DNA of 64,000 nt from Pseudoxanthomonas sp. GM95 (GTDB taxonomy: Bacteria > Pseudomonadota > Gammaproteobacteria > Xanthomonadales > Xanthomonadaceae). Below the pieces are notes generated by a model. That model saw only the letters and a program-made list of their open reading frames with translations, did not search any database and was not told the DNA's origin. This document shows, piece by piece, positions 1 to 12,458 of the stretch (within the stretch, counting starts at the first letter, position 1; every line of letters begins with the position of its first letter). The translations under genes and the position numbers were made by a program. The stretch is from the NCBI RefSeq assembly GCF_900109775.1, contig NZ_FOAX01000002.1:1178001-1242000 (forward strand), read 5' to 3'.

Positions 1-2
1 TT

Positions 3-1596
<1,594 letters not shown>

Positions 1597-1645
1597 GCTG
1601 ACGCGATGACGCCTGGCCATTTCACCATTTGCCTGGGGCGCTGAG

Positions 1646-2026
1646 ATGGCCAAGCCGCGCTGGCTGCTGCTGGTGCTGGTGTTACTGCTGGCCTTCCTGC
1701 AGTACCACCTGTGGTTCGGCCGTGGCAGCTCGGGCGAGGTGATCACCATGCGCGCGCAGGTGGCCAGCCAGACCCGCGAGAACGAAGGCCTGCACCAGCG
1801 CAACGCCGCGCTGGCGGCCGAAGTGGAAGACCTCAAGTCCGGCGAAGCGGCGGTCGAAGAACGTGCCCGCAGCGAGTTGGGCATGATCAAGCCGGGCGAG
1901 AAGTTCTATCGCGTGGTCGACACACCGGAGGGCCAGGGCGCCGCCAACGCCTTGCCGGCCGTGCCGCAAGCGGCACCGCAGGATCCTGCCGATGCCCAGA
2001 CCGCCGCGGCGGCCGAGGGCAACTGA
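1646..2026 (+). CDS. ftsB: Cell division protein FtsB
   Basis: Small bitopic divisome protein that forms a complex with FtsL and FtsQ and helps activate septal peptidoglycan synthesis. The 126-residue product has a short cytoplasmic start (MAKPRW), one membrane helix at about residues 5-21, and a periplasmic heptad-rich coiled coil (ARAQ to [11 protein letters not shown], about residues 32-80). The conserved block [16 protein letters not shown] follows. The C-terminal 35 residues are Ala/Pro/Gln-rich and longer than in E. coli FtsB. Position between eno and ispD is the standard context. Its TGA shares one base with the ATG of ispD, indicating translational coupling. Confidence 0.93.
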   Translation: MAKPRWLLLVLVLLLAFLQYHLWFGRGSSGEVITMRAQVASQTRENEGLHQRNAALAAEVEDLKSGEAAVEERARSELGMIKPGEKFYRVVDTPEGQGAANALPAVPQAAPQDPADAQTAAAAEGN

Positions 2027-2733
2027 TGCGCGGTGTCTGGGTGATCGTGCCCGCGGCAGGCCGCGGGTTGCGCTTCGGTAGCGAAATTCCCAAGCAATAC
2101 CTGGAGGTTGGCGGCCAGCCGGTGCTGGCGTGGACGCTGTCCACGCTGCTGGCCCATCCGCTGATCGAAGGTGCGGTGGTGGCCGTCTCGGCGGACGATC
2201 CGTGGTGGCCGGGCTGGAGCGAATTCAACGGCAAGCCGGTCATTGCCTGCGTCGGCGGAGGCACGCGCGCCGCGTCGGTGCTGGCCGCGCTGCAGGTGCT
2301 GCCCGAGGACGTGCGCGGCGATGATTTCGTACTGGTCCATGACGCCGCGCGGCCGAACCTGGCCGATGGCGACCTGGAGCAGCTGATCGAACGCGGTCGC
2401 GAAGATCCGGTCGGCGCGCTGCTGGCTGCGCCGGTGCGCGACACGCTCAAGCGGGCCGGCGACGACGGTGGCGTGGATGGCACCGAGCCGCGCGAGCGGC
2501 TGTGGCGTGCACTCACGCCGCAGATGTTCCGGCGCCTGCAGCTGACCCGCGCGCTGGACGAGGCCGCCGGCGCCGGCGTCGATGTCACCGACGAATCGAT
2601 GGCCATGGAGCGCCAGGGCCTGCGCCCGCTGCTGATCGAAGGCAGCGAAACCAATTTCAAGATCACCACGCCTGCAGACATGGATCGGTTCGCCTACATC
2701 CTGTCGCTGCGCGTGCCGGCTTCGGAAAACTAA
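2026..2733 (+). CDS. ispD: 2-C-methyl-D-erythritol 4-phosphate cytidylyltransferase
   Basis: Third step of the MEP isoprenoid pathway: joins CTP and MEP to give CDP-methylerythritol. The 235-residue protein starts with the nucleotide-binding loop [18 protein letters not shown] and has the acidic segment [11 protein letters not shown] about a third of the way in. Downstream conserved blocks are [14 protein letters not shown] and TDESMAMER. The start ATG overlaps the ftsB stop codon (TGATG), and in-frame sequence further upstream is ftsB shadow. ispF starts 4 bases after its stop, so the two pathway genes are read as one unit. Confidence 0.96.
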   Translation: MRGVWVIVPAAGRGLRFGSEIPKQYLEVGGQPVLAWTLSTLLAHPLIEGAVVAVSADDPWWPGWSEFNGKPVIACVGGGTRAASVLAALQVLPEDVRGDDFVLVHDAARPNLADGDLEQLIERGREDPVGALLAAPVRDTLKRAGDDGGVDGTEPRERLWRALTPQMFRRLQLTRALDEAAGAGVDVTDESMAMERQGLRPLLIEGSETNFKITTPADMDRFAYILSLRVPASEN

Positions 2734-2737
2734 TCCC

Positions 2738-3229
2738 ATGAGCGTTCCCCAGATCCGCATCGGCCAGGGCGTCGATGTGCATGCCTTCGCGCCCGACGGC
2801 GACCACGTGATGCTCGGCGGCGTGCGCGTGCCGCACAGCTGCGGGGTGCTGGCGCACAGCGATGGCGACGTGGTCATCCATGCGCTGTGCGACGCGATGC
2901 TGGGCGCGCTGGCGCTGGGCGATATCGGCCGGCATTTTCCGCCCAGCGATCCGCAGTGGAAGGGCGCCGACAGCACTGATTTCCTGCGTCATTGCGACGG
3001 CCTGCTGCGCGCACGCGGCTGGCAGGTGGGCAATGCCGACGTCACCGTACTGTGCGAACGGCCCAAGGTCGGCCCGCACGCGGCGGCGATGTGCGCGCAT
3101 CTGGCTGACGTGCTGCGCATCGACGTCGATGCGATGAGCGTCAAAGCCACGACCACCGAGAAGCTCGGCTTCACCGGCCGCGGCGAAGGCATCGCGGCGC
3201 AGGCGGTCGTGCTGCTGGTGCGGGTGTGA
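2738..3229 (+). CDS. ispF: 2-C-methyl-D-erythritol 2,4-cyclodiphosphate synthase
   Basis: Fifth step of the MEP pathway: cyclises CDP-methylerythritol phosphate to the 2,4-cyclodiphosphate. The 163 residues match the family length. Metal-binding residues are visible in GQGVDVHAF near the N-terminus and in the [16 protein letters not shown] block near residues 40-55; the C-terminal [19 protein letters not shown] signature is intact. The last codons overlap truD by four bases (GTGA). Confidence 0.96.
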   Translation: MSVPQIRIGQGVDVHAFAPDGDHVMLGGVRVPHSCGVLAHSDGDVVIHALCDAMLGALALGDIGRHFPPSDPQWKGADSTDFLRHCDGLLRARGWQVGNADVTVLCERPKVGPHAAAMCAHLADVLRIDVDAMSVKATTTEKLGFTGRGEGIAAQAVVLLVRV

Positions 3230-4257
3230 GTCTTCCGCTGGCGTTCGGGCCTCCGGTACTGGAGGCCGTGTTCCGCACCGAACTGGCGGATTTCCAGGTC
3301 GATGAGGTCGATGGCTTCGACGCCCACGGTGAAGGCGAGCACCTGCTGCTGACCCTGCGCAAGCGCGGCCTGAATACCTCGGATGTCGCCCGCAGGCTCG
3401 CGCAGTGGGCAGGCATCGGCGAGGTCGGCATCGGCTACGCCGGCATGAAGGATCGCCACGCCGTCACCACCCAGCGCTTCAGCGTGCACCTGCCCAAGCG
3501 CGTGGCGCCGGACCTGGCGCTGCTGGCCAGCGATCAGCTGGAGGTTGTCGCGTCGGCCTGGCACAACCGCAAGCTGCCGCGCGGCGCGCTGGCCGGAAAT
3601 CGCTTCACGCTGGTCCTTCGCCAGGTGCAGGGCGAGCAGGCAGCCATCGATGCGCGCCTGCGGGCCATCGCCACGCGCGGCCTGCCGAACTGGTTCGGCG
3701 AGCAGCGCTTTGGTCGCGGCGGCAACAACGTCAACCAGGCGCTGGCGATGTTCGAGGGACGGCGTGTCAAGCGCGAGCAGCGCTCCATGCTGCTCTCGGC
3801 CGCGCGCTCGGAGCTGTTCAATCGCGTGCTGTCCGCGCGCGTGAGCGACGGCAGCTGGGAGCGTGGCCTGGAGGGCGAGGTCTGGATGCTGGCGGGCAGT
3901 CGTAGCGTGTTCGGACCGGAACCGTTCGACGACACGCTCGCGCAGCGCTTGAATGCGTTCGACATCCATCCCAGCGGTCCGCAATGGGGCGAAGGCGAAC
4001 TACGCCCGCAAGGTGAATGCGCCGCGCTGGAGCTGCGCGTGCTGTCCGAAGCCGACGGTCCCGCGCTACGCGCAGGGCTTGAGGCCGCGCGCCTGAAGCA
4101 GGAGCGTCGCGCGCTGCGCCAGCAGGCCGCCGACCTGCAATGGACCTGGCAGGATGCGCAGACGCTGGAACTACGCTTCGGGCTGATGCCCGGTAGCTAT
4201 GCGACGGCGCTGCTGCATGAGCTCGGCCCGGTGCGTGAGGCCAATCGCATCGGCTGA
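3226..4257 (+). CDS. truD: tRNA pseudouridine synthase D (TruD)
   Basis: Makes pseudouridine 13 in tRNA(Glu). The 343-residue product shows the TruD-specific [16 protein letters not shown] block near residue 70, where the aspartate of KDRHA is the catalytic residue in the family. Further hallmarks are [17 protein letters not shown] near residue 155 and the closing [12 protein letters not shown]. The start is GTG at 3226, four bases inside ispF, so expression is probably coupled. The ispDF-truD-surE-pcm-nlpD order is conserved in gamma-proteobacteria, though here two other genes separate truD and surE. Confidence 0.95.
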   Translation: MSLPLAFGPPVLEAVFRTELADFQVDEVDGFDAHGEGEHLLLTLRKRGLNTSDVARRLAQWAGIGEVGIGYAGMKDRHAVTTQRFSVHLPKRVAPDLALLASDQLEVVASAWHNRKLPRGALAGNRFTLVLRQVQGEQAAIDARLRAIATRGLPNWFGEQRFGRGGNNVNQALAMFEGRRVKREQRSMLLSAARSELFNRVLSARVSDGSWERGLEGEVWMLAGSRSVFGPEPFDDTLAQRLNAFDIHPSGPQWGEGELRPQGECAALELRVLSEADGPALRAGLEAARLKQERRALRQQAADLQWTWQDAQTLELRFGLMPGSYATALLHELGPVREANRIG

Positions 4258-4298
4258 AGTTGCATTGCCGGTTCGATCAAGCCAAAGGAGTGGCGACG

Positions 4299-4898
4299 AT
4301 GCGGTTTCACAACGGGGTCCCGGAGACACAAGGTTTTACGCCGCAGGACGACGCGCGCTGGTCGCCGCTCGATGAGCCCAGCCAACAACGCTTTCTGGTG
4401 TGGGCCATGCTGTGGTCGCTGCCGTGGAGCGCGCTGTTGGTTGGAGCGTGGCTCTGGCCGCTGTTCGCACAGGATGCCTCTCATGCACGGGTGACCGTGC
4501 CGCCCTGGACCACCTTGCTCAGTCTGCCAGTGATGATGGTGGTGCACGAGCTGCTGCATATGCTCGCGCATCCAGGCGCGGGAACGCGGCGCGAGTCGGT
4601 GCTCGGCGCGATCCCCGCACAGGGCATGCTGTTCGCCGCGTATCTGGGCGAAATGTCGCGTGGCCGATTGATCTTCATCCTGCTCACGCCGCTGTCGGTG
4701 ATCACTGGCTTGCCGTGGATGCTCTGCATGGCGCTTGGACAGTTCAGTGGTTACTGGGCCGCGCTGTCGCTACTCAACGGCCTGATCTCGATTGGCGATG
4801 TGATGGGCGTGTGGCTGCTGCTACGCGGAACGCCTGCCGGTGCCGTCGTGCGTAACCAGGGCTGGCAGACGTGGTGGCGGCGGCTGGACGCGCGCTAG
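4299..4898 (+). CDS. DUF3267-type membrane metalloprotease-like protein
   Basis: Predicted 199-residue membrane protein with four or five hydrophobic segments. A zincin-like HELLH motif lies at residues 83-87 inside a membrane-adjacent stretch ([15 protein letters not shown]), as in the DUF3267 putative zincin peptidase family. Its substrate is unknown. ATG 4299 is preceded by AAAGGAG at 4284-4290 with 8-base spacing, the best ribosome site in this stretch; an upstream in-frame GTG/TTG start is less likely. It sits between truD and the convergent smr gene, whose stop is only 4 bases away. I am confident of the coding call, less so of protease activity. Confidence 0.8.
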   Translation: MRFHNGVPETQGFTPQDDARWSPLDEPSQQRFLVWAMLWSLPWSALLVGAWLWPLFAQDASHARVTVPPWTTLLSLPVMMVVHELLHMLAHPGAGTRRESVLGAIPAQGMLFAAYLGEMSRGRLIFILLTPLSVITGLPWMLCMALGQFSGYWAALSLLNGLISIGDVMGVWLLLRGTPAGAVVRNQGWQTWWRRLDAR

Positions 4899-4902
4899 CG
4901 CT

Positions 4903-5442
4903 TCAGCGCGTTGCCGCCAGCAAGACCACCACCGCGCCCGTGCCGCCTTGCGCGGGCACGGCCGAATGGAATGCCAGCACGTCGCTGCGATGGCGCAGCA
5001 CCCGGTCCACGACGTTCTTCAGCACCGGGATCTCCGCATCCGAGCCCAGCCCCTTGCCATGGACGATGCGCACGCAGGCGGTGCCGCTGCGCTGGGCCTC
5101 GCGCAGGAACAGGCGCAGCGCGGTTTCGGCCTGGCCGGCGGTGGCGCCGTGCAAGTCCAATTCGTCCTGAACCGAAAACTGGCCACGCTTGAGCCGGTTG
5201 AACAACGTCACCGGCAGCGCCTCGACGCGGTGCGAAAGCACGTCGCCGGCGCCGATCGGCATGGCTTCCAGCGCCTGGCGGAATTCGCTCGCGGCGGCTC
5301 GTTCATCGGCCTGCGCCATGCGCGCGATCGGGCGTGGCCGCGGCTTGCGCGGTGGCGTCGGCGCATCGTCCATGCGCCGCACCTGGCCGATGGCCTCGCG
5401 GAACAGGCTGGCGTCGTCGTCTTCGTCGCGCACGTCACTCAT
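4903..5442 (-). CDS. Smr-domain endonuclease-like protein
   Basis: The C-terminal half (about residues 90-179) is an Smr domain: the [17 protein letters not shown] block contains the LDxH motif, and the central [12 protein letters not shown] block matches the conserved HGxG motif. Smr domains occur in MutS2 and in stand-alone SmrA/SmrB-type RNA or DNA nucleases. The N-terminal half is charged and Pro/Arg-rich, as is usual for proteobacterial Smr proteins. I chose ATG 5442 (MSDVRDEDD) because family members begin with a short acidic stretch; longer in-frame starts at 5463 or 5532 would run into the surE leader. It is transcribed divergently from surE. Confidence 0.88.
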   Translation of the reverse strand: MSDVRDEDDDASLFREAIGQVRRMDDAPTPPRKPRPRPIARMAQADERAAASEFRQALEAMPIGAGDVLSHRVEALPVTLFNRLKRGQFSVQDELDLHGATAGQAETALRLFLREAQRSGTACVRIVHGKGLGSDAEIPVLKNVVDRVLRHRSDVLAFHSAVPAQGGTGAVVVLLAATR

Positions 5443-5535
5443 GTCGTGCAGGGTACGTCGCATCGCGCGGCACGCAAGGGCGAAGCGTCCGGATCGATCC
5501 GGTATCATCGGGCGGGCATCATCGAAGGACATTCA

Positions 5536-6315
5536 GTGCGCGTACTTGTAAGCAATGACGACGGCGTCGACGCCCCCGGCATCCGCATCCTCGCCGAGGG
5601 CCTGCGCGCCGCCGGCCACGAGGTCTGGGTGGTCGCGCCCGACCGCGATCGCTCCGGCGCCAGCAACTCGCTGACCCTGGACCTGCCGATCCGCACGCGC
5701 CAGCTCGACGAACGCACCATCCGCGTCAACGGCACGCCCACCGACTGCGTGCACCTGGCGCTGACCGGGATGCTGGATTTCGATCCGGACATCGTGGTCT
5801 CGGGCATCAACAACTCGGCCAATCTGGGCGATGACGTGATCTATTCGGGCACGGTGTCAGCGGCGATGGAAGGGCGCTTCCTCGGCCTGCCGGCGGTGGC
5901 GGTGTCGCTGGTCACCCGCGACCACGTTGCCCATCACTACGAGACCGCCGCGCGCGCCGCGGTGCAGATCGTGGCGCGGCTGAAATCCGATCCGCTGCCG
6001 GCCAACACCATCCTCAACGTCAACGTGCCCGACCTGGCGTGGGATGAAGTCAAGGGCTTCGAAGTCACGCGCCTGGGCAACCGGCATCGCTCCGAGGCCT
6101 GCATGCCGCAGAACGATCCACGCGGCGGCACGGTCTACTGGATCGGGCCGGCCGGGCAGGAGCAGGACGCCGGCATCGGCACCGATTTCCACGCCGTGCG
6201 CCACGGCAATATCTCGATCACGCCGATCCACGTCGACCTGACCCGCTACCAGGCGCTGGAAACGGTCGCCAGCTGGGTCGGCGGGCTCACCGCCAGCCTG
6301 GAGCCGGCGGCATGA
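5536..6315 (+). CDS. surE: 5'/3'-nucleotidase SurE
   Basis: Metal-dependent nucleoside monophosphatase of stationary phase survival. The 259-residue product begins [15 protein letters not shown], carrying the DD metal-binding pair. It continues with [13 protein letters not shown] and the [13 protein letters not shown] and [20 protein letters not shown] segments (written separately) that build the active site. Start is GTG 5536, placed 7 bases after GAAGGA at 5523-5528. The stop overlaps the pcm start by four bases (ATGA). Confidence 0.96.
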   Translation: MRVLVSNDDGVDAPGIRILAEGLRAAGHEVWVVAPDRDRSGASNSLTLDLPIRTRQLDERTIRVNGTPTDCVHLALTGMLDFDPDIVVSGINNSANLGDDVIYSGTVSAAMEGRFLGLPAVAVSLVTRDHVAHHYETAARAAVQIVARLKSDPLPANTILNVNVPDLAWDEVKGFEVTRLGNRHRSEACMPQNDPRGGTVYWIGPAGQEQDAGIGTDFHAVRHGNISITPIHVDLTRYQALETVASWVGGLTASLEPAA

Positions 6316-6995
6316 CGCCACGGCTTCACGTTCGCCCAGCCGAAGCCGCCGGCTCCGGCATGACGTCCCAGCGCGTGCGCGATCGCCTGGTCCAGCGCCT
6401 GCGCGAAGCCGGCATCGCCGACGAAAACGTGCTCAACGCCATCGGCACCGTGCCGCGACACCTGTTCGTCGACGAGGCGCTGGCCACGCGCGCCTACGAA
6501 GACACCGCGCTGCCGATCGGACACAGCCAGACCATTTCCCAGCCGTGGGTCGTGGCGCGCATGACCGAGGTGCTGCTGGCCGGCCGCAATCCAAAGACCG
6601 TGCTGGAAGTCGGCACCGGTTCTGGCTACCAGGCCGCGGTGCTTGCCGCGCTTGGGCTGGAGGTCTATACGGTCGAGCGCATCGGCGACCTGCTGCGCCT
6701 GGCGCGCAAGCGCCTGCGCCAGCTCGGCATGAACGTGCGCAGCAAGCACGACGACGGCCGCATCGGCTGGCCCGAGCACGCGCCCTACGACGCCATCATC
6801 GTCACCGCGGCCGGCCCGGCGCTGGTGGCGGCCCTGATCGAACAACTCGCGCCCGGCGGCGTGCTGGTCGCCCCGGTCGGCGGCGCGGCGTCGCAGGAAC
6901 TGGTGCAGGTCACCAAGGACGCCGACGGCCAGCTGCAGCAGACCACGCTGGCGCCGGCGATGTTCGTCCCCCTCCTGTCTGGAACCCTGGACTGA
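6312..6995 (+). CDS. pcm: Protein-L-isoaspartate O-methyltransferase
   Basis: Repairs damaged proteins by methylating L-isoaspartyl residues with S-adenosylmethionine. It has the SAM-binding motif [16 protein letters not shown] around residues 96-111, the substrate-side block [13 protein letters not shown], and YDAIIVTAA later. The surE-pcm pair is a classic conserved stationary-phase unit. ATG 6312 overlaps the surE stop and gives 227 residues; an internal ATG at 6360 ([10 protein letters not shown]) would give the length of E. coli Pcm, so the first 16 residues may not be translated. Its TGA shares a base with the next ATG. Confidence 0.95.
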   Translation: MTPRLHVRPAEAAGSGMTSQRVRDRLVQRLREAGIADENVLNAIGTVPRHLFVDEALATRAYEDTALPIGHSQTISQPWVVARMTEVLLAGRNPKTVLEVGTGSGYQAAVLAALGLEVYTVERIGDLLRLARKRLRQLGMNVRSKHDDGRIGWPEHAPYDAIIVTAAGPALVAALIEQLAPGGVLVAPVGGAASQELVQVTKDADGQLQQTTLAPAMFVPLLSGTLD

Positions 6996-7609
6996 TGCAG
7001 CTCTTCGGACCGTTGTACGCCCGCGCCATCACCTGGTCGCGCCATCGGCAGGCGCCGCGCCTGCTGTGCGGGCTGAGCTTCATCGAGGCAATCTTCTTCC
7101 CGGTGCCGCCGGAAGTGATGCTGGCGCCGATGTGCCTGGCCCAGCCCAGGCGCGCGTTTTCCTTTGCCGGCATCAGCCTGGTCGGCTCGCTGCTGGGCGC
7201 GCTGGTCGGCTATGCGCTGGGCCACTTTGCCTACGCGGCGGTGCAGCCGCTGATCGATGCGATGGGCTGGCGCGAGGCCGTGGACGGGCAGGTCGCACAC
7301 CTGCGCCAGCTGGTGGCCGAGTCGCCGTGGCGCGCGTTCTGGCTGCTGGTGCTGGCCGGGTTCACGCCGATTCCGCTGAAGATATTTACGTGGGCCTCAG
7401 GCATCGTCGGAGTGCCGCTGCTACCGTTCATCGCCAGCATGATCGTGGGGCGTGGCAAGCGCGTGTTCCTGATCGCCCTGGCGCTGCGCCTGGGTGGCGA
7501 ACGTGCGGAAGCGGCGCTGCGGCGCTGGATCGAACCACTGGGCTGGATCGCCAGCGTGTTGCTGGTGGGCGTGGTGGGGTACCTGGTGTGGAGGGCGAAA
7601 TACGGATGA
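6995..7609 (+). CDS. YqaA/DedA-like (SNARE-associated) membrane protein
   Basis: A 204-residue integral membrane protein with four to five hydrophobic segments. It has the DedA-type pattern of an early membrane re-entrant stretch (FIEAIFFPVPPEVMLAP) and a second half containing GFTPIPLKIFTWASGIVG. The F-PVPPE and GFTPIPxK motifs are typical of the YqaA branch of the VTT/DedA superfamily, associated with lipid scrambling or flipping; no specific function is established here. ATG 6995 overlaps the pcm stop, and the gene's own stop overlaps nlpD, so it lies inside the surE-pcm-nlpD operon. Confidence 0.87.
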   Translation: MQLFGPLYARAITWSRHRQAPRLLCGLSFIEAIFFPVPPEVMLAPMCLAQPRRAFSFAGISLVGSLLGALVGYALGHFAYAAVQPLIDAMGWREAVDGQVAHLRQLVAESPWRAFWLLVLAGFTPIPLKIFTWASGIVGVPLLPFIASMIVGRGKRVFLIALALRLGGERAEAALRRWIEPLGWIASVLLVGVVGYLVWRAKYG

Positions 7610-8433
7610 GCAAGTGCATGGACCTGACGGTGTCCCTGAAACGACGTGCGGCGCGGTCGGCCCTGGCGGCCAGCGCGATCGCGCTGCTGGTGGCCGGTTG
7701 CAGCACCACGGTCACCCGGACGACCAGCAGTCCGTCCAGTCGCGGCAGCGCCGGCGGTTCGACCTCGGCCAGCGCGCCGCGCCCGGTTTCCGAGCCCAAA
7801 TACGGCCAGAGCGCGACGGTCCAGCGCGGCCAGACCCTGTACCGCATCGCCAGCGACAACGGCATCGTCGCTTCGGACCTGGCGGCCTGGAATGGCATCG
7901 CACCGCCGTACACCATCTATCCGGGGCAGTCGCTGAAGCTGTATCCGCCCGGTGGCGCGCGTCCTGTGGCCGGTCCGGCCGGGACCACGATTGCCACTGG
8001 ACGTCCGGCCACGCCGGCCTCCGGCACGACGCCCGCGCCCGTGGCCGCGCCAGTCAAGAGCGATATCAAGTGGCGCTGGCCGGCCGATGGCCAGGTGGTG
8101 AGCCGCTTCGTCGCCGGTGACGCGGCCAACCAGGGCGTGGACATCGCCGGCAACGGCGGCGACGCCGTGCGCGCCTCGGCCGACGGCGTGGTGGTGTATT
8201 CCGGTGCCGGCCTGGTCGGCTACGGCGAGCTGATCATCGTCAAGCACAGCGAGGCCTGGCTGTCGGCCTACGGCCACAACCGCAAGCGCCTGGTCAACGA
8301 AGGCCAGAACGTCAAAGCCGGCCAGCAGATCGCCGAAATGGGCCGCAGCGGTGCCTCGCGCGACATGCTGCACTTCGAGATCCGCTACAACGGCAAGCCG
8401 GTCGACCCGCAGGGCTATCTGCCGCCGAAGTAA
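7606..8433 (+). CDS. nlpD: NlpD-like LysM/LytM lipoprotein, probable amidase activator
   Basis: The 275-residue product has an N-terminal lipoprotein signal with lipobox VAGC (Cys32). A Ser/Thr-rich spacer follows, then a LysM peptidoglycan-binding domain (about residues 65-110), a Pro/Ala linker and a C-terminal M23/LytM domain (about 155-270). The LytM domain has NQGVD where active M23 peptidases have HxxxD, although the late HFEIR motif is present. This matches the degenerate NlpD/EnvC type that activates cell-wall amidases at the septum instead of cutting itself. ATG 7606 overlaps the previous stop; MDLTV at 7618 is an alternative. A strong hairpin terminator follows. Confidence 0.92.
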   Translation: MSKCMDLTVSLKRRAARSALAASAIALLVAGCSTTVTRTTSSPSSRGSAGGSTSASAPRPVSEPKYGQSATVQRGQTLYRIASDNGIVASDLAAWNGIAPPYTIYPGQSLKLYPPGGARPVAGPAGTTIATGRPATPASGTTPAPVAAPVKSDIKWRWPADGQVVSRFVAGDAANQGVDIAGNGGDAVRASADGVVVYSGAGLVGYGELIIVKHSEAWLSAYGHNRKRLVNEGQNVKAGQQIAEMGRSGASRDMLHFEIRYNGKPVDPQGYLPPK

Positions 8434-8452
8434 GCGAGTTTCTGAGGCTTGC

Positions 8453-8487
8453 AATGAAAAGGCCGGGTCATTCCCGGCCTTTTCATT
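8453..8487. terminator. Bidirectional intrinsic terminator
   Basis: A perfect 15-base inverted repeat (8453-8467 with 8473-8487, loop TCATT) has a GC-rich core GGCCGGG/CCCGGCC flanked by AAAA and TTTT. It lies between the convergent nlpD and Mth938-like genes and can serve both strands. Confidence 0.9.
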
Positions 8488-8513
8488 GCTCGGTTCCGGC
8501 GAACCTGCCTGAC

Positions 8514-8888
8514 TTAAGCGCCCAGGATGAACCCAGCAACCACGCGCCGGCCTTCGCCCGCCAGGATGTGGAAGGTGCGCGCGGCCGCGTCGTTGGTCAT
8601 GACCTCGATCCCCACGCCGCGGGTCAGGCAGGCGGCCATGGCCTCGGCGGGCGGAAACACCTGGCATGCGCCGGTCCCCAGCAGGACGATTTCCGGGTTC
8701 AGGGCCAGCAGCGGCGCCAGGCCTTCGGCGTCCAGTGCCTGGGCGCTGGCCACCGGCCAGTCGGGATGGAGCGAGGCGGGCGTCAGGATGAAGCTGCGGT
8801 CCAGGACCTGCTCGTTCACCTTGGCGCTGCGGCCGTCGGCGGCACGCAGGCTGTAAGCGTAATCGGGGCGTTCGTGGTTGAGCTGCAT
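8514..8888 (-). CDS. Mth938-like domain protein
   Basis: A 124-residue protein of the Mth938/DUF498 (NDUFAF3-like) fold. It starts MQLNHERPDYAYSL, typical of xanthomonad members. It contains the PEIVLLGTG segment near residue 65 and IEVMTNDAAARTFHILAGEGR near the end, which match the family's GTG and M-T-xAA-RTxN motifs. The biochemical role of bacterial members is not established. It is convergent with nlpD and separated from yhbY by 64 bases on the same strand. Confidence 0.85.
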   Translation of the reverse strand: MQLNHERPDYAYSLRAADGRSAKVNEQVLDRSFILTPASLHPDWPVASAQALDAEGLAPLLALNPEIVLLGTGACQVFPPAEAMAACLTRGVGIEVMTNDAAARTFHILAGEGRRVVAGFILGA

Positions 8889-8952
8889 GGGGTCTCCGTG
8901 GCGGGCGTGCGACCTCGCAACGGCCGCCGGGCCCGCAGACTCAGGCGGCGGG

Positions 8953-9258
8953 TCAGGCCCGCGGCAGGACGATGTTGCGCTTGTCGCGGCTGGGGCGGTA
9001 CAGCACGACCACGTGGCCGATGCGCTGCACGATCGCCGCGCCCATGCGCTCGGCCACCTGCTGGATCATGGCGTCGCGCGCCTCGCGGTCTTCGGCGGCG
9101 ATCTTGACCTTGATCAGTTCGTGGCGCTCCAGCACTTCTTCCAGTTCGGCGAAGAAGGCATCGGTCAGCCCCTTGCCACCGGTCTGCAGCACGGCCTTGA
9201 GCCCGTGGGCCTGCCCACGCAGGAAACGATTCTGGGCAGAGGTAAGGACGACAGACAT
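8953..9258 (-). CDS. yhbY: YhbY-type RNA-binding protein (CRM domain), ribosome assembly
   Basis: A 101-residue single CRM-domain protein that binds pre-50S particles. The start has LTSAQNRFLRGQAHGLKAVL, and the centre keeps the hallmark GGKGLTDAFFAELEEVL and HELIKVKI segments. The end has a VVLYRPSRDK strand. It is divergent from rlmE with about 100 bases between starts, the same arrangement seen around rlmE-ftsH in many gamma-proteobacteria. Confidence 0.93.
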   Translation of the reverse strand: MSVVLTSAQNRFLRGQAHGLKAVLQTGGKGLTDAFFAELEEVLERHELIKVKIAAEDREARDAMIQQVAERMGAAIVQRIGHVVVLYRPSRDKRNIVLPRA

Positions 9259-9361
9259 GCAGACGGGACTTCGGGCGGTGATGGGTGTTCAGCGTATCAT
9301 GGGCGCCAACCCCTCTCGGAATCCGCGCGGCCCCCGCAGGCCGCGCGCTTGGCATCTCTCC

Positions 9362-9994
9362 ATGGCCAAACGCAGTCAAAGCAGCCAGCGCTGGCTCAAG
9401 GAACACTTCGCCGATCCCTACGTCAAAAAGGCGCAGAAGGAGGGCCTGCGCTCGCGCGCGGCCTACAAGCTGGAGGAGCTGATCGCCCGCGATCGCCTGC
9501 TCAAGCCGGGCATGGCCGTGGTCGACCTGGGCGCCGCGCCCGGCGGCTGGTCCCAATACGTGCGCCAGGTCATGGGTGATAACGGGACCGTCATCGCCAT
9601 GGACATCCTGGACATGCCCTCGCTGGCCGGGGTCGAATTCCTTCACGGAGACTTCAGGGAGCAGGCCGTGTTATCGCAGCTGGAAGCGATGCTCGGCGGG
9701 CAGCAGGTAGACCTTGTGCTTTCCGACATGGCCCCCAATAAGAGCGGTGTGGATGCGGTTGACCAGCCGAGGATGATGCATCTGGCCGAACTGGCGATCG
9801 ATTTCGCCGACGGCCACCTCAAACCCGGCGGTGCGTTCCTGATCAAGTTGTTCCAGGGCGTGGGGTTCGACGATTACATCCGTGACATGCGCCGGCGCTA
9901 CGAGCGCGTGGTGATCCGCAAGCCGGACGCCTCGCGCAAGCGGTCGCCGGAGGTTTACGCACTCGGGCAGGGAAAGCGCATCCAGCCCAAGTGA
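9362..9994 (+). CDS. rlmE: 23S rRNA (uridine2552-2'-O) methyltransferase RlmE
   Basis: Methylates U2552 in the A-loop of 23S rRNA using SAM. The 210-residue product carries the K-D-K-E tetrad context: SRAAYKLEEL, the SAM motif VDLGAAPGGWSQ near residue 57, LSDMAPNKSG, FLIKLFQG and SPEVYALG. ATG 9362 starts the conserved MAKRSQSSQRWLKEH, and nothing conserved lies upstream in frame. ftsH follows 72 bases downstream, the conserved rrmJ-ftsH heat-shock arrangement. Confidence 0.96.
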   Translation: MAKRSQSSQRWLKEHFADPYVKKAQKEGLRSRAAYKLEELIARDRLLKPGMAVVDLGAAPGGWSQYVRQVMGDNGTVIAMDILDMPSLAGVEFLHGDFREQAVLSQLEAMLGGQQVDLVLSDMAPNKSGVDAVDQPRMMHLAELAIDFADGHLKPGGAFLIKLFQGVGFDDYIRDMRRRYERVVIRKPDASRKRSPEVYALGQGKRIQPK

Positions 9995-10066
9995 GACCGG
10001 CCCGCGGGCCGGGGACGAATTTCGCGTTAACGTAGTAGAGCCAGAGGAATACCGAGGCCCATGAGG

Positions 10067-12010
<1,944 letters not shown>

Positions 12011-12031
12011 TCGCAGGCTGCCGTTGATCGT

Positions 12032-12064
12032 AAGAAAGGCCGGACGTGTTCCGGCCTTTTCTTT
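12032..12064 (+). terminator. Intrinsic terminator after ftsH
   Basis: Hairpin AAGAAAGGCCGGA / TCCGGCCTTTTCTT (12032-12044 with 12050-12063, 5-base loop), with an A-rich left and T-rich right flank, 22 bases past the ftsH stop. Confidence 0.85.
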
Positions 12065-12217
12065 GGGTGCGATCCGGTCGGCAACGACGCGCTGCTTGAA
12101 ACGCCGGGTCTTCCGGCCCGTCACCGCCTGTGGTCACATCCTGCGGCCGCATGCGTCCTGTCCTGCATGCGGGATGCAAGGACGGCGCCGTGCCGCCTGT
12201 CCACGCACGAGGCCGGG

Positions 12218-12418
12218 ATGATGAAGCGCGACGCAAAGATGGTGGCATTGGCGATCGGGATCGCCCTCGGCGCTGCGCTGGGCGCGGCGACGGGCGACAT
12301 GGGCTTGTGGCTGGGCATGGGCGCCGGGATTGGCGCAGGCTGGATGTCGCTACTGGCTGGCCTTGAGCAGGGTGGTCAGCGCTGCGGTCTCCCCAAGCGC
12401 AAGCCGCCGCAAGCCTGA
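12218..12418 (+). CDS. Small Gly/Ala-rich membrane protein
   Basis: Predicted 66-residue protein (ATG 12218, or 12221 for one residue less). The hydrophobic centre is ALAIGIALGAALGAATG followed by LGMGAGIGAGWMSLLAGL, two glycine-zipper-like membrane stretches around a GDMG turn. The C-terminus is short and basic (PKRKPPQA). Glycine-zipper repeats of this kind occur in small membrane proteins of unknown function; I assign none. It lies alone between the ftsH terminator and folP. Confidence 0.6.
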   Translation: MMKRDAKMVALAIGIALGAALGAATGDMGLWLGMGAGIGAGWMSLLAGLEQGGQRCGLPKRKPPQA

Positions 12419-12458
12419 CGCGTATCATGCGCGCTCGCTGAATTGCCCGGAGCGCGCC

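Noticed and set aside
7606-8433. NlpD considered as an active M23 endopeptidase
   Set aside because: The first zinc-ligand motif is missing (NQGVD), as in amidase activators of the NlpD/EnvC type.
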